Source: Typhlomys cinereus
Taxonomy: Eukaryota > Chordata > Mammalia > Rodentia > Platacanthomyidae
Direction of reading: 5' to 3'
Length of the DNA: 64,000 nucleotides
Assembly (NCBI GenBank): GCA_023101885.1
Contig: JALPQD010000054.1
Coordinates: 186,001 to 250,000 of the forward strand
Below, piece after piece: positions 44,939-55,825 of the stretch. The notes beneath the pieces were generated by a model. That model worked only from the letters and a program-made list of their open reading frames with translations, ran no database searches and was not told the DNA's origin. The position numbers were made by a program, and so were the translations under genes. Each line of letters begins with the position of its first letter. The stretch's first letter is position 1.

Positions 44939-46849
44939 AATCTTTCCTAAAACGACAAGAAATCCATTCACACTCTTGGAGCCTCAGTGGACATGAGGCT
45001 GTCTCATGAGGGTGATCAAGTATATGTGGGGGACTCTCACTTGCTCTGACGTTCTGGAACAATGACTGCTTCGTGCCTGCTGCGAGAGAGTGAGGTGAAT
45101 GTTCTATTTTTTATAAGATACAGGTTGGAAACTTTGGGACAGACACGGGGTCTTCTCTTGCATCTCAAGCGTGGTCAGTGGATCGGATTAGAACCTCTGC
45201 TCCAATATTTCCTGCTCTGCAGTGAAGTCTGAGAAATGGACCAAGGACGCCTTTGGCTCTGGGACCAGCTTCCTGGACTTTATGCTCTGGGTCTCCGGCT
45301 CCTCCCCCACCCCTGGGTCTTTTCTAAGGATCTGGTGGCCTTCACCATCTTGTCACATGAGGAGGTGGTGGCCTGGTTCATGGCTCTGATGTCCTCAGCA
45401 TCAGTTCTGAGACACTGGGAGCTTCCAAATGCCCATACAAGACAAGTGAAATTGCAATAATGTGGGATTCTGCTGTACCCTCTCCTCTGTCATGTTGATG
45501 GGAAGGATTTGGGTTGGGGAGATCCCTAAAGAGTTCCTACTGATGAATGGCGTGGGGCCAGGGAGAGGGTCTTTATGGAGTAACGAGAGAGGGCAGTTGG
45601 ATTGGAGGGGGATGAGCAAGCTAAGGCCGGAGACACTAGAATCCCAGTCTATTGGTTTAATTCTGTGGCTGGCTCCTCAAGGGGAGCTGTAGCTCCTGGC
45701 TGCCCGTAGGTGAGGGAGGTTGCTAGGCATGTGGAAGAGAACAGTCCTTGACCACAGAGTCAGGGTTAAGATTTCTGGCCACTGGGGAATTGCAGGCCTT
45801 GAACTACACAGGCCTTCCCCGCCCCTTCCATTTTTAATTAGAATATTCAATCTCAGGAAATCTGTTCTTCACCAGAATAGTGTTTGAGAAGGTTTGCTGG
45901 GGGGAATTTCCTTATCTGTTTCTCCACCGGAAAAGCTGTGGGTGGAGATGAATGTGTGTGTGTGTGTGTGTGTGTGAAGTGTTGGGGGGCTTCATGTGAG
46001 TTCTAAGGGATGTGTGTATGTGTGTGTGTGTGTGTGTTAGGGAAGACTTGGGAAAAGGTTTGTCCCTGTGGGTGCTGGCTTCCTACTGCCATGTGGGAAG
46101 ATGGGGGTGTGTCCTGGCAAGAGTCAAACAGTAGGCAGCCAATTCAGTGGCTTTCTGAGACGGTAGCAAGAATCTTTGAAGCTGAAAAGCCCGACTTTCT
46201 TGGAACTGTATCGGGGTGGATGTGGGGAGGGTGCTGCCTGCCATTCACAACCCAAGGGCTTTACCCTCCTCCCACACTCTTCACAGTTCAGTACAAGGGA
46301 GGGACAAAATCTGCTCTGTAGGAAGGATATGTGGCTCTGTGGGGTAGGCCTTGTTTGCATGCTTACATATGTGTGTGTGTATGTCTGTGTGGAGGCGGCA
46401 GGCTTCACTCTGACACCATCAGCGACTCTGTTCTGGGCCTTTTATGTCCTTGAAGCATGATCCTGGTTTCTCCCGGCCCCAGAATCATATTGTTCCTATT
46501 CTGTAGAGCAAAAGTGGAGTTGGTCTAATTTAGACTGTACTGAGTGACCAAACGGGCAGAGATTTCTGAGAGAACCTGGGGTCGGCAGAAGGGGAGATTT
46601 TTTTTTTTCCTACCAGGGAGTTGCTGGGTCAAGAATAAAGAAGGGAGGACCACGGGAAGAGAGGCTGTAGGACCAGGGATGATCAGATGGGCTTTCTTTG
46701 CGGTGGGGCTGGAGTGAACGGAAAGAGTCACCAGACCTAGTTAGTGACGCCAAGGAGCAAAGATCCTAGCAGCGTCTGAACTCTGGGAGACTCACAACCA
46801 GCACGGTCAAAAAAATATATTCCACTCCTGGTTTTGACACCCACCAGCC
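44939..46849. other. Proximal upstream flank of SYT7
   Basis: Largely unique, with two short GT repeats (45953-45976, 46013-46038). It is the 1.9 kb before the CpG island and free of young SINEs, as is common near active promoters. Confidence 0.5.
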
Positions 46850-47295
46850 CATCTTCGCGGGGCCGCGGCGGCATCGAGTGCTGAGCTGACGCCCTCAAGC
46901 GGCCACCAAGCGCAAAACCCGGGGTGGATCTCCGCGCCTTTCGGAACGGAGGCAGAGGACACCTCGGAGGAGGTGGCCGGCTTAGCGATCCCGTCGCGGT
47001 GCGGGGCCGCGGCCATCCATCCCGAGCGCTCCGGCGGGGCCGCTGCAGCAGGGCGGCTGGAGCCGCAGCCTCGAAGGGCTCGGGCGTGGGACGCATCTGT
47101 CGCCCCGCCGCCGCGAGGCCCGCGAGTGGGGCGCGCCGGGCGCGGCCGTGCCCTCGGGGCGGCTCCGGGCGGTGAGCTGCAGTGCGGCGCACGGCCAGCA
47201 GCGGGCGGCCGCGGGCGCAGGCGGTGTGAGTGGCCGCGGCACTCGGCGGCGGCGGGCGGGCGGCGCCGGCGGTGCCCCGGGCGCGCTCGCACACG

Positions 47296-47297
47296 CG

Positions 47298-47340
<43 letters not shown>

Positions 47341-47394
47341 GCACACACACACGCGCGCACACACCGCCTCGTACACACTCACACACGCTCCGGC
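47296..47394. repeat. (CT)n(CA)n plus CG-rich alternating tract inside the SYT7 promoter island
   Basis: CT repeats run into about 17 CA units, then interrupted CACG, CGCGCG and CACACG runs. Alternating purine-pyrimidine DNA with CG steps is a classic Z-DNA former. It lies roughly 260-355 bp upstream of the SYT7 ATG, so it is either proximal promoter or leader. Length variation between alleles is likely. Confidence 0.9.
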
Positions 47395-47571
47395 GCGCAC
47401 ACGCGGCGTGCAGGCCGGAGGGAGGAGGCTCGCGCGGCTCGGCGGCGGCGGCAGCGTGCTCCGCGGGCGGCCGGGAGGGCTGGCGGGCGGCCCCCGCTCC
47501 CCGGCTCGGCGGATCGGTGCAGCCCGCGCGGCCCCCGCCCTCGGACCCGCCCCCGGGGGTCGCCCGGCCCC

Positions 47572-47619
47572 ATGCCCTGCAGCGGCGGGAGAGCAGCGCG
47601 CGGCCGCAGGCGGCTCTGA
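47572..47619 (+). promoter_or_regulatory. Short upstream ORF in the SYT7 5' leader
   Basis: ATG at 47572 opens a 15-codon frame that ends at TGA 47617-47619, 32 nt before the SYT7 ATG and in a different frame. Its start context is poor (C at -3), so leaky scanning is likely. If it lies in the mature leader it could damp translation of SYT7. Whether it is transcribed depends on the start site, which is not determined here. Confidence 0.5.
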
Positions 47620-47651
47620 GGAGCCGGGAGGGAGCCGGGGACGAGGGGACC

Positions 47652-47682
47652 ATGTACCGGGACCCGGAGGCGACCAGCCCAG
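47652..47682 (+). CDS. SYT7: SYT7 (synaptotagmin-7), first coding exon
   Basis: Seen: ATG TAC CGG GAC CCG GAG GCG ACC AGC CCA G, then GTAAGC, giving MYRDPEATSP plus the first base of the next codon (phase 1 donor). From memory, mammalian SYT7 starts MYRDPEAASPG, so this copy differs by one Ala-to-Thr change. The start has A at -3 (GGACCATGT). It sits at the downstream edge of a CpG island, as expected for this broadly expressed neuronal gene. Known of the family: SYT7 is a single-pass vesicle/lysosome membrane protein with two C2 domains. It is a slow, high-affinity Ca2+ sensor for asynchronous release, synaptic facilitation, lysosome exocytosis and membrane repair. The short lumenal N-terminus is encoded here; the transmembrane segment and C2 exons lie beyond the window. 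No other exon was found in the 16 kb that follow, consistent with the long first intron of SYT7. Confidence 0.9.
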
Positions 47683-47790
47683 GTAAGCGCGGCCCCGCGC
47701 GGGCTGGGGCGCCCCGCATCGGCGGGCAGGACGGCGGCAGCTCGGGGCTCCGTCTCGGAGCCCCATCCTGAGGCTGCTGTCGGCTGGAGC

Positions 47791-49850
47791 TGCACGGGCT
47801 GTCCTCCAGGGTCATGCCAGCCCCGGGGGCGTGTGTTCTAGCGGCAAAGACTCGGACTCCGACCCTGCAGTCGGACATTGCTAGGCTTGATGCCTGGGGC
47901 CGGCTTCGCGGTGTCCCCACAAGGACCTACCCCCCCACACCACCCCTCGGCAGCCCAAGGACAACGTGTGTGGCAGAGCGAGGAGCTGCTGCCCCCGCGG
48001 GAGCCGGGCAGTGCCCTCAGAGGTACCCCTCCTCCCTCCGGCTCCCCAGGCACCATTGCCCTGGGGGTACCAGCGCAGGGAGGAAGGGGGACCAGGTCGA
48101 AGAGGATCCTGGCAGCTTTGGGCCAAGATTGTGGGCACAAGAGAGCGGAGTGGCATCTGCGGTGCCAACTGTGAATTGAGAGGGTGCCAGGGGGCAAGTG
48201 AGAATCTGGTGCAGCAGCAGGGCAGGGAGTCTTCTCGGGGTGGGGAACCGCAGGAGCAGGGAGTGGGGAGGTAAGGGGTACCTGAAAAGAGACCCCCGCG
48301 GCTGATGACATGGGTGTGTGTGTGGGGGATGTTGGGGCAATTGCTGCCCTAGGCTTGGGGAAGGGGAAGGAAAGAACCCCAAACTCACTCCAGTCCTGTC
48401 GGGGAGGTAGAGGAAGGGGCCGCACCCCTTTGCCTTTTTAAAAGGGAGTGGCTCGCTGTCTGCTTTACATCCTTCCAGTCCAAGCAAGGAATCTCTTCTC
48501 TTTCCTAGGGAAATTATTCTGCCATTTCCTCTTGGGGTGCTAACGCCTCCCCCGCGCAGTGCCCACCTGTAGGCAGGTCCCCTGTGGTTCCTGCCCAGAC
48601 TCAGCCTCATCTCCCACCTGAGGTACTCCCCCAGACCTCTTCTCCACCGCCTTTGCTAGTTCTGGTTTTGGGGGTCTCCATTTCTGGGCTGCTATCCAAG
48701 GCTGAGACTGTGGCTAGAACCTAAGACATGCTCCTACAAGAAGAGTCTCTGAGCTCCCTCCTGTGGACCCCCCTGTGGACCTCCCCCATACTGGATGGTA
48801 GGGCAGGTGCTGTTTAGGGAGAGGATCAGTTCTAAGACCCTTTCACAGACAGCATCTGGAGCCCCGAGACTCTCCAGGGCAGACTGGTGAGCACTGGCTT
48901 TGTCTGCTCATGCCCAACCCACACTTGCTATTTGCCTTCGGGGGCAGCCTTTGAGAGAACTGACTCTTCACCCCCACCGGTTCCATTCAGTCCAAGTCCA
49001 AGTTCACCAGTGATGACCTACTAGGTGCCAGACATTGTTTGCATCAGTGCTTGGGTCTGAGGATGGAGATTCAAGTCTCTCTCGAAGTCTCATGCCCTTT
49101 CTCCAAATGTCCTCTAGATGTGGGCTAAAGGGGCGCTACCTTTGAGGAGTCCTGTCCCCCTCTGTCTCAACTCAGGTCACCTCTCTTGGCGTTGTGCCCC
49201 GAGAGAGGCCAGCTTCCCGTACCTGGACCAAGCAAGGGGACATTCTCTAGCTTGGTTCACTCACAGATGCCATTAGCTTAGTTCTGAAACCAGTTCAGAA
49301 GAATGGGGATGAAGGGGGGGTGTACTGAGGACACTGTTCTCCCCCTGTCTTGCCAGGCTGGCAGCTACCTGTTCCGTGGCCGTTTGGCCTAGGGACCATG
49401 CCCTTTGTGCACTCCCCCCGCCCCCCGTAGTCTCTTCAATGCTTGGGCACCATGACATCATTACTCCCTGAAGTACCTCTACCCTTTCTGTGGAGGCCAG
49501 CTTGACGTGCCTGGCACCTTCTGGGCAGAGGGCAAGCTGGAAGCCCCTGAATCGTTCCCTCTTAGTGCTCATCTTCAGGATCCCAAAGCAGGGCAGCTTT
49601 AGCCCGGAAGGGGCCTGACCTGGCTTTTCCTTTTCCCAGGTGTGGGCATAGGCTAGCAGGGCCCGGAATAGGCTGGTGAGGGCAGAATCTGTTTGAATCT
49701 CACTCCTTCGGGGATTTCTGGGAAGACAGAGAAACCTGGGCATGGTCTCCATGCCCGCCTCCTATAATCTCAGTAGTTCCAGGTGAGCCTCCCAGCCAAA
49801 GGGACTCACCCAAGGTCTCCCAAAGTCTGGGTCTTCCCATTTCTGCCCAT
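47791..49850. other. SYT7: Start of SYT7 intron 1, unique sequence
   Basis: GC-rich, SINE-free. No second exon, no alternative start with a credible donor that I could recognise. Confidence 0.45.
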
Positions 49851-49894
49851 CTGCACCCCCTCTCCCCTCCACCTTTGCCTGATGCCAGGTAGGA

Positions 49895-49930
49895 GGGTAA
49901 CATGCAAATTAATTCCCCAGTGACTCAGGC
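49895..49930 (+). promoter_or_regulatory. Octamer plus AP-1 motif cluster, intron 1
   Basis: ATGCAAAT (49902-49909, POU octamer) runs into TTAATT, and TGACTCA (49921-49927, AP-1) follows 11 bp later. It lies in repeat-free intron sequence 2.2 kb after exon 1, a typical enhancer position. Confidence 0.4.
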
Positions 49931-51823
49931 CAGTCTCTCCTTTCCCAGCTGATCCCCCCCAGGAGCCCCAACCTCTCACCCCCTTCTCAGGAACACCTGT
50001 GGCCTGATGCTGTTCTATGGGGAAAAAAAAATCTATCTTTTCCTGCTCCTCATGCCCCGGGCTGGTTCCAAAGGGTCCCTGTAGGTCTTCCTCCCTCTGC
50101 AGGTCTCCATAAGGCTCAGCCTCCGTCTCAGACCTCACCTGATGGGTGCTGTGCCCTCTGCAGCTGGGTAGGTACTGTTACTCCAGCGTGGCACGAAGAA
50201 AGGGGTGGTGGGAGAAACCACGAGCCGGATGGAGAGTGGGAACGCAGACCTGTTCCCTCCGCACGCACCCGTGGATCCTGCTCCAGACTGCGCGGTCCCC
50301 GCGGCCTCCTCTCTCCTCTCTCCTTCCCTCAGCCTTCACCCTCCCTCGGCATCCCGAAGCTGGCCTGGCCAGCCTCCTCCATCCCTCCAAGGGCCTGTCC
50401 CAGGCTGCCTGGCCGGACGGGGCCTCCCTCGGCAGGCCTGCAGGGGTCAGCGTTGCAGTGGGCAGGCTGGACAGCAGGAGGAGGAGAGAGGGAGAGAGGT
50501 GACCTTGCAGTGAGCTAGTGAGCAAGGCCAAAGAGGGAACAGGCTGCGAGAGAGGTCAAGTCCTGAGAGCTGCCTCCTGACCCCCGGTCCCTGCCCTCTG
50601 GAATCTTGTCAGTGGCTCTATGGCCTCCATCCGCCCCACTTGTTAATGGGCGCTGCCCCCTCTGGACACTCCATCGGACAGATCGTTCCTTGGGGGAACG
50701 AGGGCAGACTTTGACATGACTTGGCATGGTGGGGCTCCTCCAGGAGATTGTCTCTTCTTCCTGTAAAGGGTAGATGCCCATGGGGAGGAGGGGCTTATAA
50801 AGCAGGGTTAGGGGCTAAAGGGGCAGATTAGGGTTACGCTGGTAGGAGCATGGGGCCAGGGCTGGTGCAGGCTACATTGCACACATCCTGGACTTAGGGC
50901 AGAGGTCAGAACTGCAGAGGGGACCTGGAGCTCAGTGGGCCTGGCAGCTGGCAACCCCACCTCAAAGCTGTCATATTATCATGGCTCCTTGGCCCCAGTT
51001 TGTGATCTGCTGTGGCCTTGTGTGGACAGCTAGACCACCAGGTTAAGTCTTTAAGGGCTGGAGGGGGATGGAAAGACAGAAGGTCCTAAAGCCTCTCTCC
51101 AGTTTTTGGTGGGGAGGAGGTTGAACAAATTGGATCAGGGTGACAGGTCAGTTGTGGCAACAGGCAGGGGGACCCCTGGAAGGCAGAGGAACAGGTGGGC
51201 ATCAGGTTAGCAAAGAGAGACAGCTGGGTCTTACCCCTGGCTCACCACGAGCATTAAGGGCAGTATTGACAGGCTCTCCAGCCCTGCTGTTGTATGTAGC
51301 ATGTGGTGGGGAAAGAGCGGAGGAGGAGCTAATAGTCTCTGCCCACCTCACTTTTCATCCACCCCACCCCACCCCGCCTCCACTCTCCACCCACCTTCTA
51401 TTCTCTCGGGACTTTGAATCCTTATGAAATCTGATGGACCATTTTCAATAACGACTTACCCCGGGGGAGCAAGGCTGAGAACAGCCGGGTAGAAGCTAGC
51501 GGGGGTGGGGGGGGTGGGGAGAGTGGGAGAGCACGTGCTGCCTGGGAGACTCAGTCCTGAGCAGAGGCCTCCTTGGAGACCCAGACGCCCCCAGGTGAGC
51601 ACAGGAGCCAGTCCTCAGTCCACGGGCAGTGCCCGCAGGTGGCACGCGTGACCGATGAGGTCGGTTTTCTTTCTCGGGGCGGTCACTGCCCTGGCCAGGT
51701 GCCGGAGCCAGACCGTGCCAGGCCAAGCCTGGGTACCCTCCTGTCTTGCCAGGGAACCCCAGCCAGAGGTGCCAAAAGTGGATTGTGCGCCAGTTTCATG
51801 GACATGGAGGTGGTGACCTTCCA

Positions 51824-51840
51824 GGCAGCAGGGGGCAGCC
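51824..51840 (+). promoter_or_regulatory. CTCF-like motif, intron 1, + orientation
   Basis: GGCAGCAGGGGGCAGCC fits the CTCF core (CAGCAGGGGGCAG). It is paired with a reverse-oriented match 245 bp downstream. G-rich sequence gives chance matches, so confidence is limited. Confidence 0.4.
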
Positions 51841-52070
51841 CTCCTGGGCACTGTCCAATACTATCTGGAGGGCAGGGCTTTGTCTCACCCAGCAGAATTC
51901 CCCGAGGGCTGGAACAAAGTTGGCAGACAGCATGAGACCTGTGGAAGGGGCTGGACAGTTCCCAGAGCCTGTGCCTGCATGCCCCACCAGTCAGTGGGGA
52001 AGGTGGGCAGCTACACCGCCACCCTCGGAGATCAGGCAGCTTCCACTTGGAAAGGGACCCTCAAGAGAGG

Positions 52071-52087
52071 TGCGTCACCTGGTGGTG
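52071..52087 (-). promoter_or_regulatory. CTCF-like motif, intron 1, - orientation
   Basis: TGCGTCACCTGGTGGTG is the reverse form of the CTCF core (GCGCCACCTGGTGG) with about two differences. Together with 51824-51840 it forms a closely spaced convergent pair. Not confirmed. Confidence 0.4.
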
Positions 52088-52577
52088 GGGGTGGGGTACG
52101 GGTCGGACCTGCAGCTGAGTTAGTTGAATGGTGGGCTGGGATGTTTGGGGGAATTGATGGATCCACGTGACGGCGTGTGTGACTCTAGCGAGGGGGAGGG
52201 GTGAAGGCGGGGTGGTGGCAGAAGCGCCTTGTCTGTGTGTGTACCTACGTGCGTGCATGTGCGGGAGGCAGCTGGCTGGCTGTAAGAGCTGCGCTCATCC
52301 GAGTACCGAGGGCCCTGCCCACTGGAAATAGCAAGCTAATGACGGAAAGCTCTGGGGAGAGCCCCCTCCCCACAGATCTGAACCCAGTCAGGCCGTCCTG
52401 GACCCTCTAGGGACTCTGCCTGCCCCTGCCACACCCTCTGCTTGTTAACTCCTTCAATTCTAAGGCCGTCCACCTTGGGGGGGTTGGGGGGGTGGGCAGG
52501 GCTTCACCTAGCTGTAAGCGAGCACGGGGGTGGATGTGGGATGTTTGTGGGAGTGTTCATGTGTACAGATACATGAT

Positions 52578-52620
52578 TGTGTGTGTGTGTATGTGTGTGT
52601 GTGTGTGTGAGTGTGTGTGT
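52578..52620. repeat. (GT)n microsatellite (intron 1)
   Basis: Interrupted GT repeat. Confidence 0.9.
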
Positions 52621-53154
52621 TAAACTGAGCTTATCTGTGTGTTGGCGACTGTGTCTGATTCTATGCAGTACATGTGCACAACCCTACCCCCACCCCTAGT
52701 CTAAGGAGGGCAGTCTCCTGTATCAGGCCACCCCCATCCCCGAGTCTAAGGTGGGCTGTCTCCTGTATCAATAGTTCCTCTGATAGAGACAGAGCCAGAC
52801 GTGTCAGGATTGACACGTGCTTCCGGTTCAGTGTCCTTGGCATGAGTAAGGCTGGCGGCTTCTGAAAGAAAAGGGGTGACCCTGTCCTTCCCCTTGGAGG
52901 AGTCAAGAGGAAGGGCTTGAGCCCCGGCTTCAATGGGCTGCCGCTTGCATCGGCGAAAGGGGAGAAGTCGGGGCCCTCTGGTTCTGGCACTCCCAGGAAC
53001 CCCCAGAAAGAGGTTGCAGGGCTTGCTTGCTGTGGTTCTGTTCTAGCAGTCGATGGTAGTGCGTGCCCCTGCCCCCAATCAGGGCTCGGTGGCGTGAACA
53101 GGGTGCCTGCGTGAGGCCCCATGTGAAGGGAACGGAGGAGAGAGCTGTGTGGCT

Positions 53155-53260
53155 AATGTGTCCAATTAAATTACTTCAAACCCTGCCGCGGCAGCTGCTC
53201 CCGGTGGGGCTCTGGGTACAAATTGGATCCGTCTCATTACCATGGGGTGGGTGTCAGCAG
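53155..53260. promoter_or_regulatory. Candidate conserved noncoding block with homeodomain-type sites
   Basis: ccaattaaattacttcaaac, cgcggcagctgctcccgg and attggatccgtctcattacc lie close together in non-repetitive sequence. Conservation is a guess from texture only. Confidence 0.25.
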
Positions 53261-53639
53261 GGCCAGAGAGCTGCAGAGCCCCCTCCCCAGGCTGGCAGAG
53301 GCCAGGCTCCTCTTTCCACTCTGTCTAACTTGGGTCCACCAGGACCCCCTTAGAGGAATCACTCGCCCAAGCACCCCTCAGGATAGCCCAGCGCACTGAG
53401 GTATCTCCATCTCCTTATCAACCCTCACCTCTGTGGGAGTTCCGGGGCCCTCTCTGAGCTCTTGATTTTGTCCTCCAAGGATTGGGGGAGTTGTGCTGTA
53501 CGGAGGGGGTAGTACAGCTTAAGGAATCCTCTCTCAGTCACCTAGCCTACACCACTCCAATAGCAGAAGCACCATAATAAGCAAACTCGTCTTTGCAGAG
53601 AGCTTGATATACGCTAATCTCACCCGTGTGCTGCCAGAG

Positions 53640-53850
53640 ACTTCGGACCATGGGTTCAAACTGCTGACCAGGCAAGCTCTCTACTTGCTGGGGTGCCACT
53701 CCTCCCCTCAGTTTCCCCATTTGGGAAATGGGCATGAGAGTGTGTCTTCCCTCCAGGGTAGCCGGAGGAGGAGGAGGAGGGGCAATGCGAGAGGCTGAGT
53801 GTTCATCTGAGAGCCTCGCGCGTAGTAAACACTCATGACGCGGATGGGCA
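53640..53850 (+). mobile_element. Probable MIR fragment
   Basis: gggttcaaactgctgaccag, cctcagtttccccatttggg and gcgtagtaaacactcatg follow MIR order with losses. Confidence 0.45.
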
Positions 53851-54174
53851 GCTGTTATCAAAACATTACCCTGCACTGAGGGATTGATGTGTGGGACAGG
53901 GGTTCCGGAAGCTTCTGGGAGGACATGCGGGCTTGCTTCCCTGGTGGAGGGGTTGTAGGTGCCTTCACGAAGGTTGCGCCAGCCGGCCACCATCAGTATT
54001 GAGTGCTCTCTGTGTGTCACATGCTGTCTAACCATCAGTGGAACACTGGTAAGTGAGGGCTTTAGAATCAGAAGTCTGTTTGGGATGCCGGACATGCCGT
54101 GAGCTTTGGCTGCAGTCTTGGGTTTTGAAGATTGAGTAAGAGCTTGCCAGCATAGACTAAGCATTTGGCAGGCC

Positions 54175-54176
<2 letters not shown>

Positions 54177-54225
<49 letters not shown>
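54177..54225. repeat. (GT)n microsatellite (intron 1)
   Basis: Pure GT followed by a G-run. Confidence 0.95.
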
Positions 54226-54227
<2 letters not shown>

Positions 54228-54404
54228 GGGGGGGTTAGCACATGCCAAAGCCCAAGGGCCTAAGCAGTCTTGACCAGCTGAGGCAGCAGATTGTTTGAAT
54301 GTGATTGTAAGGGAGACGTAGGGAACAGTAGCAGGAAATAAGGTTTGGGAGGGTAGACTGGACCAGGTTAGGAAAAGCCTGCCATTCAGAACTGGAAAAA
54401 GTGA

Positions 54405-54650
54405 ATTTCTTTTTTGGATGGGGCAAAGTCTCATGTATTCCAGACTAGTCAGCATTCACAGGACTCTATATAGCTAAAGATGACCTAGGAAGTCTGATCC
54501 TCCTGGCTCCACCTCCTAAGTTGGTGGGAGGACCAATAGACACGTACTGCCATGTCTGTATGTATGTGCTGAGTATTGAACACACGGCATTGTGCGTGGT
54601 AGGCAAGTACTCTGACAACACAGTTACATCCTCTATTGTTTGTTTGTTTT
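54405..54650 (-). mobile_element. B4 SINE, minus strand (SYT7 intron 1)
   Basis: Reverse B1 (aaagtctcatgtattccaga, gatcctcctggctccacctc) then reverse ID (gtaggcaagtactctgac), followed by a T-rich stretch. Confidence 0.6.
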
Positions 54651-55337
54651 TTTTTTTTTTTAATTAAGGCCATAGAGGATTTGAGCAGATCTCTATGATG
54701 AATGCTAACAGGATGGTACTGCGGAGGAGGGGAAGCTTGGTGGCAAGCAGATGATGATGGAGTTAGAGTCTTGCCTGGGCACGTACCTGCCTAACCCCAC
54801 CGCATTCTCTTGCTTCAACAGCACTGAGCCCAGGCTACCAGAGTCACAGTACCCAGCCGAGCAGGGCCTTGCCCTTGGCAAGTTTGTGGTAGGGAATAGA
54901 CTGAAGGATAGTAGTTGCCCCAGATGGGTGGGCCTCACTGTAGACCCCATAGGGGCCTCCCAGCTCCAGGAACATGAGCAGCCTCTGCGAGAGAGAAATG
55001 GAGAACCAGGGTGGCAAGGTGGGTGGGCCCAGGGCCCCAGGCAACACTTCTGAGTACCAGTTCTACACCTACTCTCGCTGCGAGCATCAGGGCCGGCTGT
55101 AATGGAAGCCACATGCATACTCTGGCGTCTCCAGAGCTCCATCAGAGCCAAGCGGTTTCCACAGCAACTAGGCAGCGCCCCCCACCCGCCCACCCATGCT
55201 CACTCCCCTTGGCAGTGGGGTCTGGGTATATCTTCCTACTTCCCTTGGGGGTCACCCCAGGACAACCCCCCCATGCTGAGGTGCTCACAACATACAAGCA
55301 TGTTAGCATTTGGATGTGTGCGTGCGTGTGTGCCCGT

Positions 55338-55341
55338 GTGC

Positions 55342-55386
<45 letters not shown>
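55338..55386. repeat. (GT)n microsatellite (intron 1)
   Basis: Pure GT in a wider TGTGC-rich context. Confidence 0.95.
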
Positions 55387-55391
<5 letters not shown>

Positions 55392-55679
55392 GTGCACCAA
55401 TATGTGTGCATGTGTGTACAAACTCTTGAGTACCTGCCTCAGGAAGCAAAGAGTGTCCAGATGCCCACTCACCTTAGCTGGGCATTTGGCATTTGTTCCA
55501 TTGGAGAAGGGCAGTCAGATCAGAGAGCTTGATGCCAGGATCCACTGTGGGTCGCTTGAGCATCGCAGAGAGAAAGCCAGTCCAGCGAAGTGATGGTAGG
55601 ATGGGCATCTGAAAGTCAAGGAAGGGAATGCTGAGCAGTTCCATGCTCCTCACACACCATGCCAGTCTTTAAGGGCATC

Positions 55680-55825
55680 TTTATCAAAAATCACCTGAGT
55701 TTGTACAGCCGAGGAAACCGAGGCCCAGAGAGCTGAAGGGTCCTTACTGGGCACTCCACAGCTCAGGCGTAAGGCTTTGAGTCATCCTACTCCAAACTAG
55801 ACTGGCTCTACTAGACCACACTGCC
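55680..55825 (-). mobile_element. MIR fragment
   Basis: cagccgaggaaaccgaggcc and cagagagctgaagggtcctt match the reverse MIR core. Confidence 0.6.

Larger units (their letters stand above)
46850..47790 (+). promoter_or_regulatory. SYT7: CpG island promoter and 5' UTR of SYT7
   Basis: This stretch is extremely GC- and CpG-rich compared with everything around it. It has many GC-box-like cores (for example GGGGCGG near 47156, GGGCGGGCGGC near 47255, CCCGCCCCC near 47548) and no TATA box close to the ATG. It ends just after the SYT7 first exon. A TATA-less, Sp1-rich, dispersed-initiation promoter is the expected type; the exact start sites cannot be read from sequence. The island is interrupted by a (CT)n(CA)n tract at 47296-47394. 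The minus strand carries long open frames only because GC-rich DNA lacks stops. Confidence 0.85.

Noticed and set aside
45236..45460. 74-codon frame in unique sequence upstream of SYT7
   Set aside because: No recognisable domain, no neighbouring exon structure; length is within chance.
46807..47766. 319-codon open frame on the minus strand over the CpG island
   Set aside because: GC-rich DNA lacks stops. The frame is Pro/Arg/Ala-rich with a CVCVCV run from the CA tract and no recognisable domain; it overlaps the SYT7 promoter.
53547..54455. 302-codon open frame on the minus strand
   Set aside because: Contains a His-Thr run from a GT repeat and overlaps a B4 SINE and a MIR-like fragment; no family resemblance.
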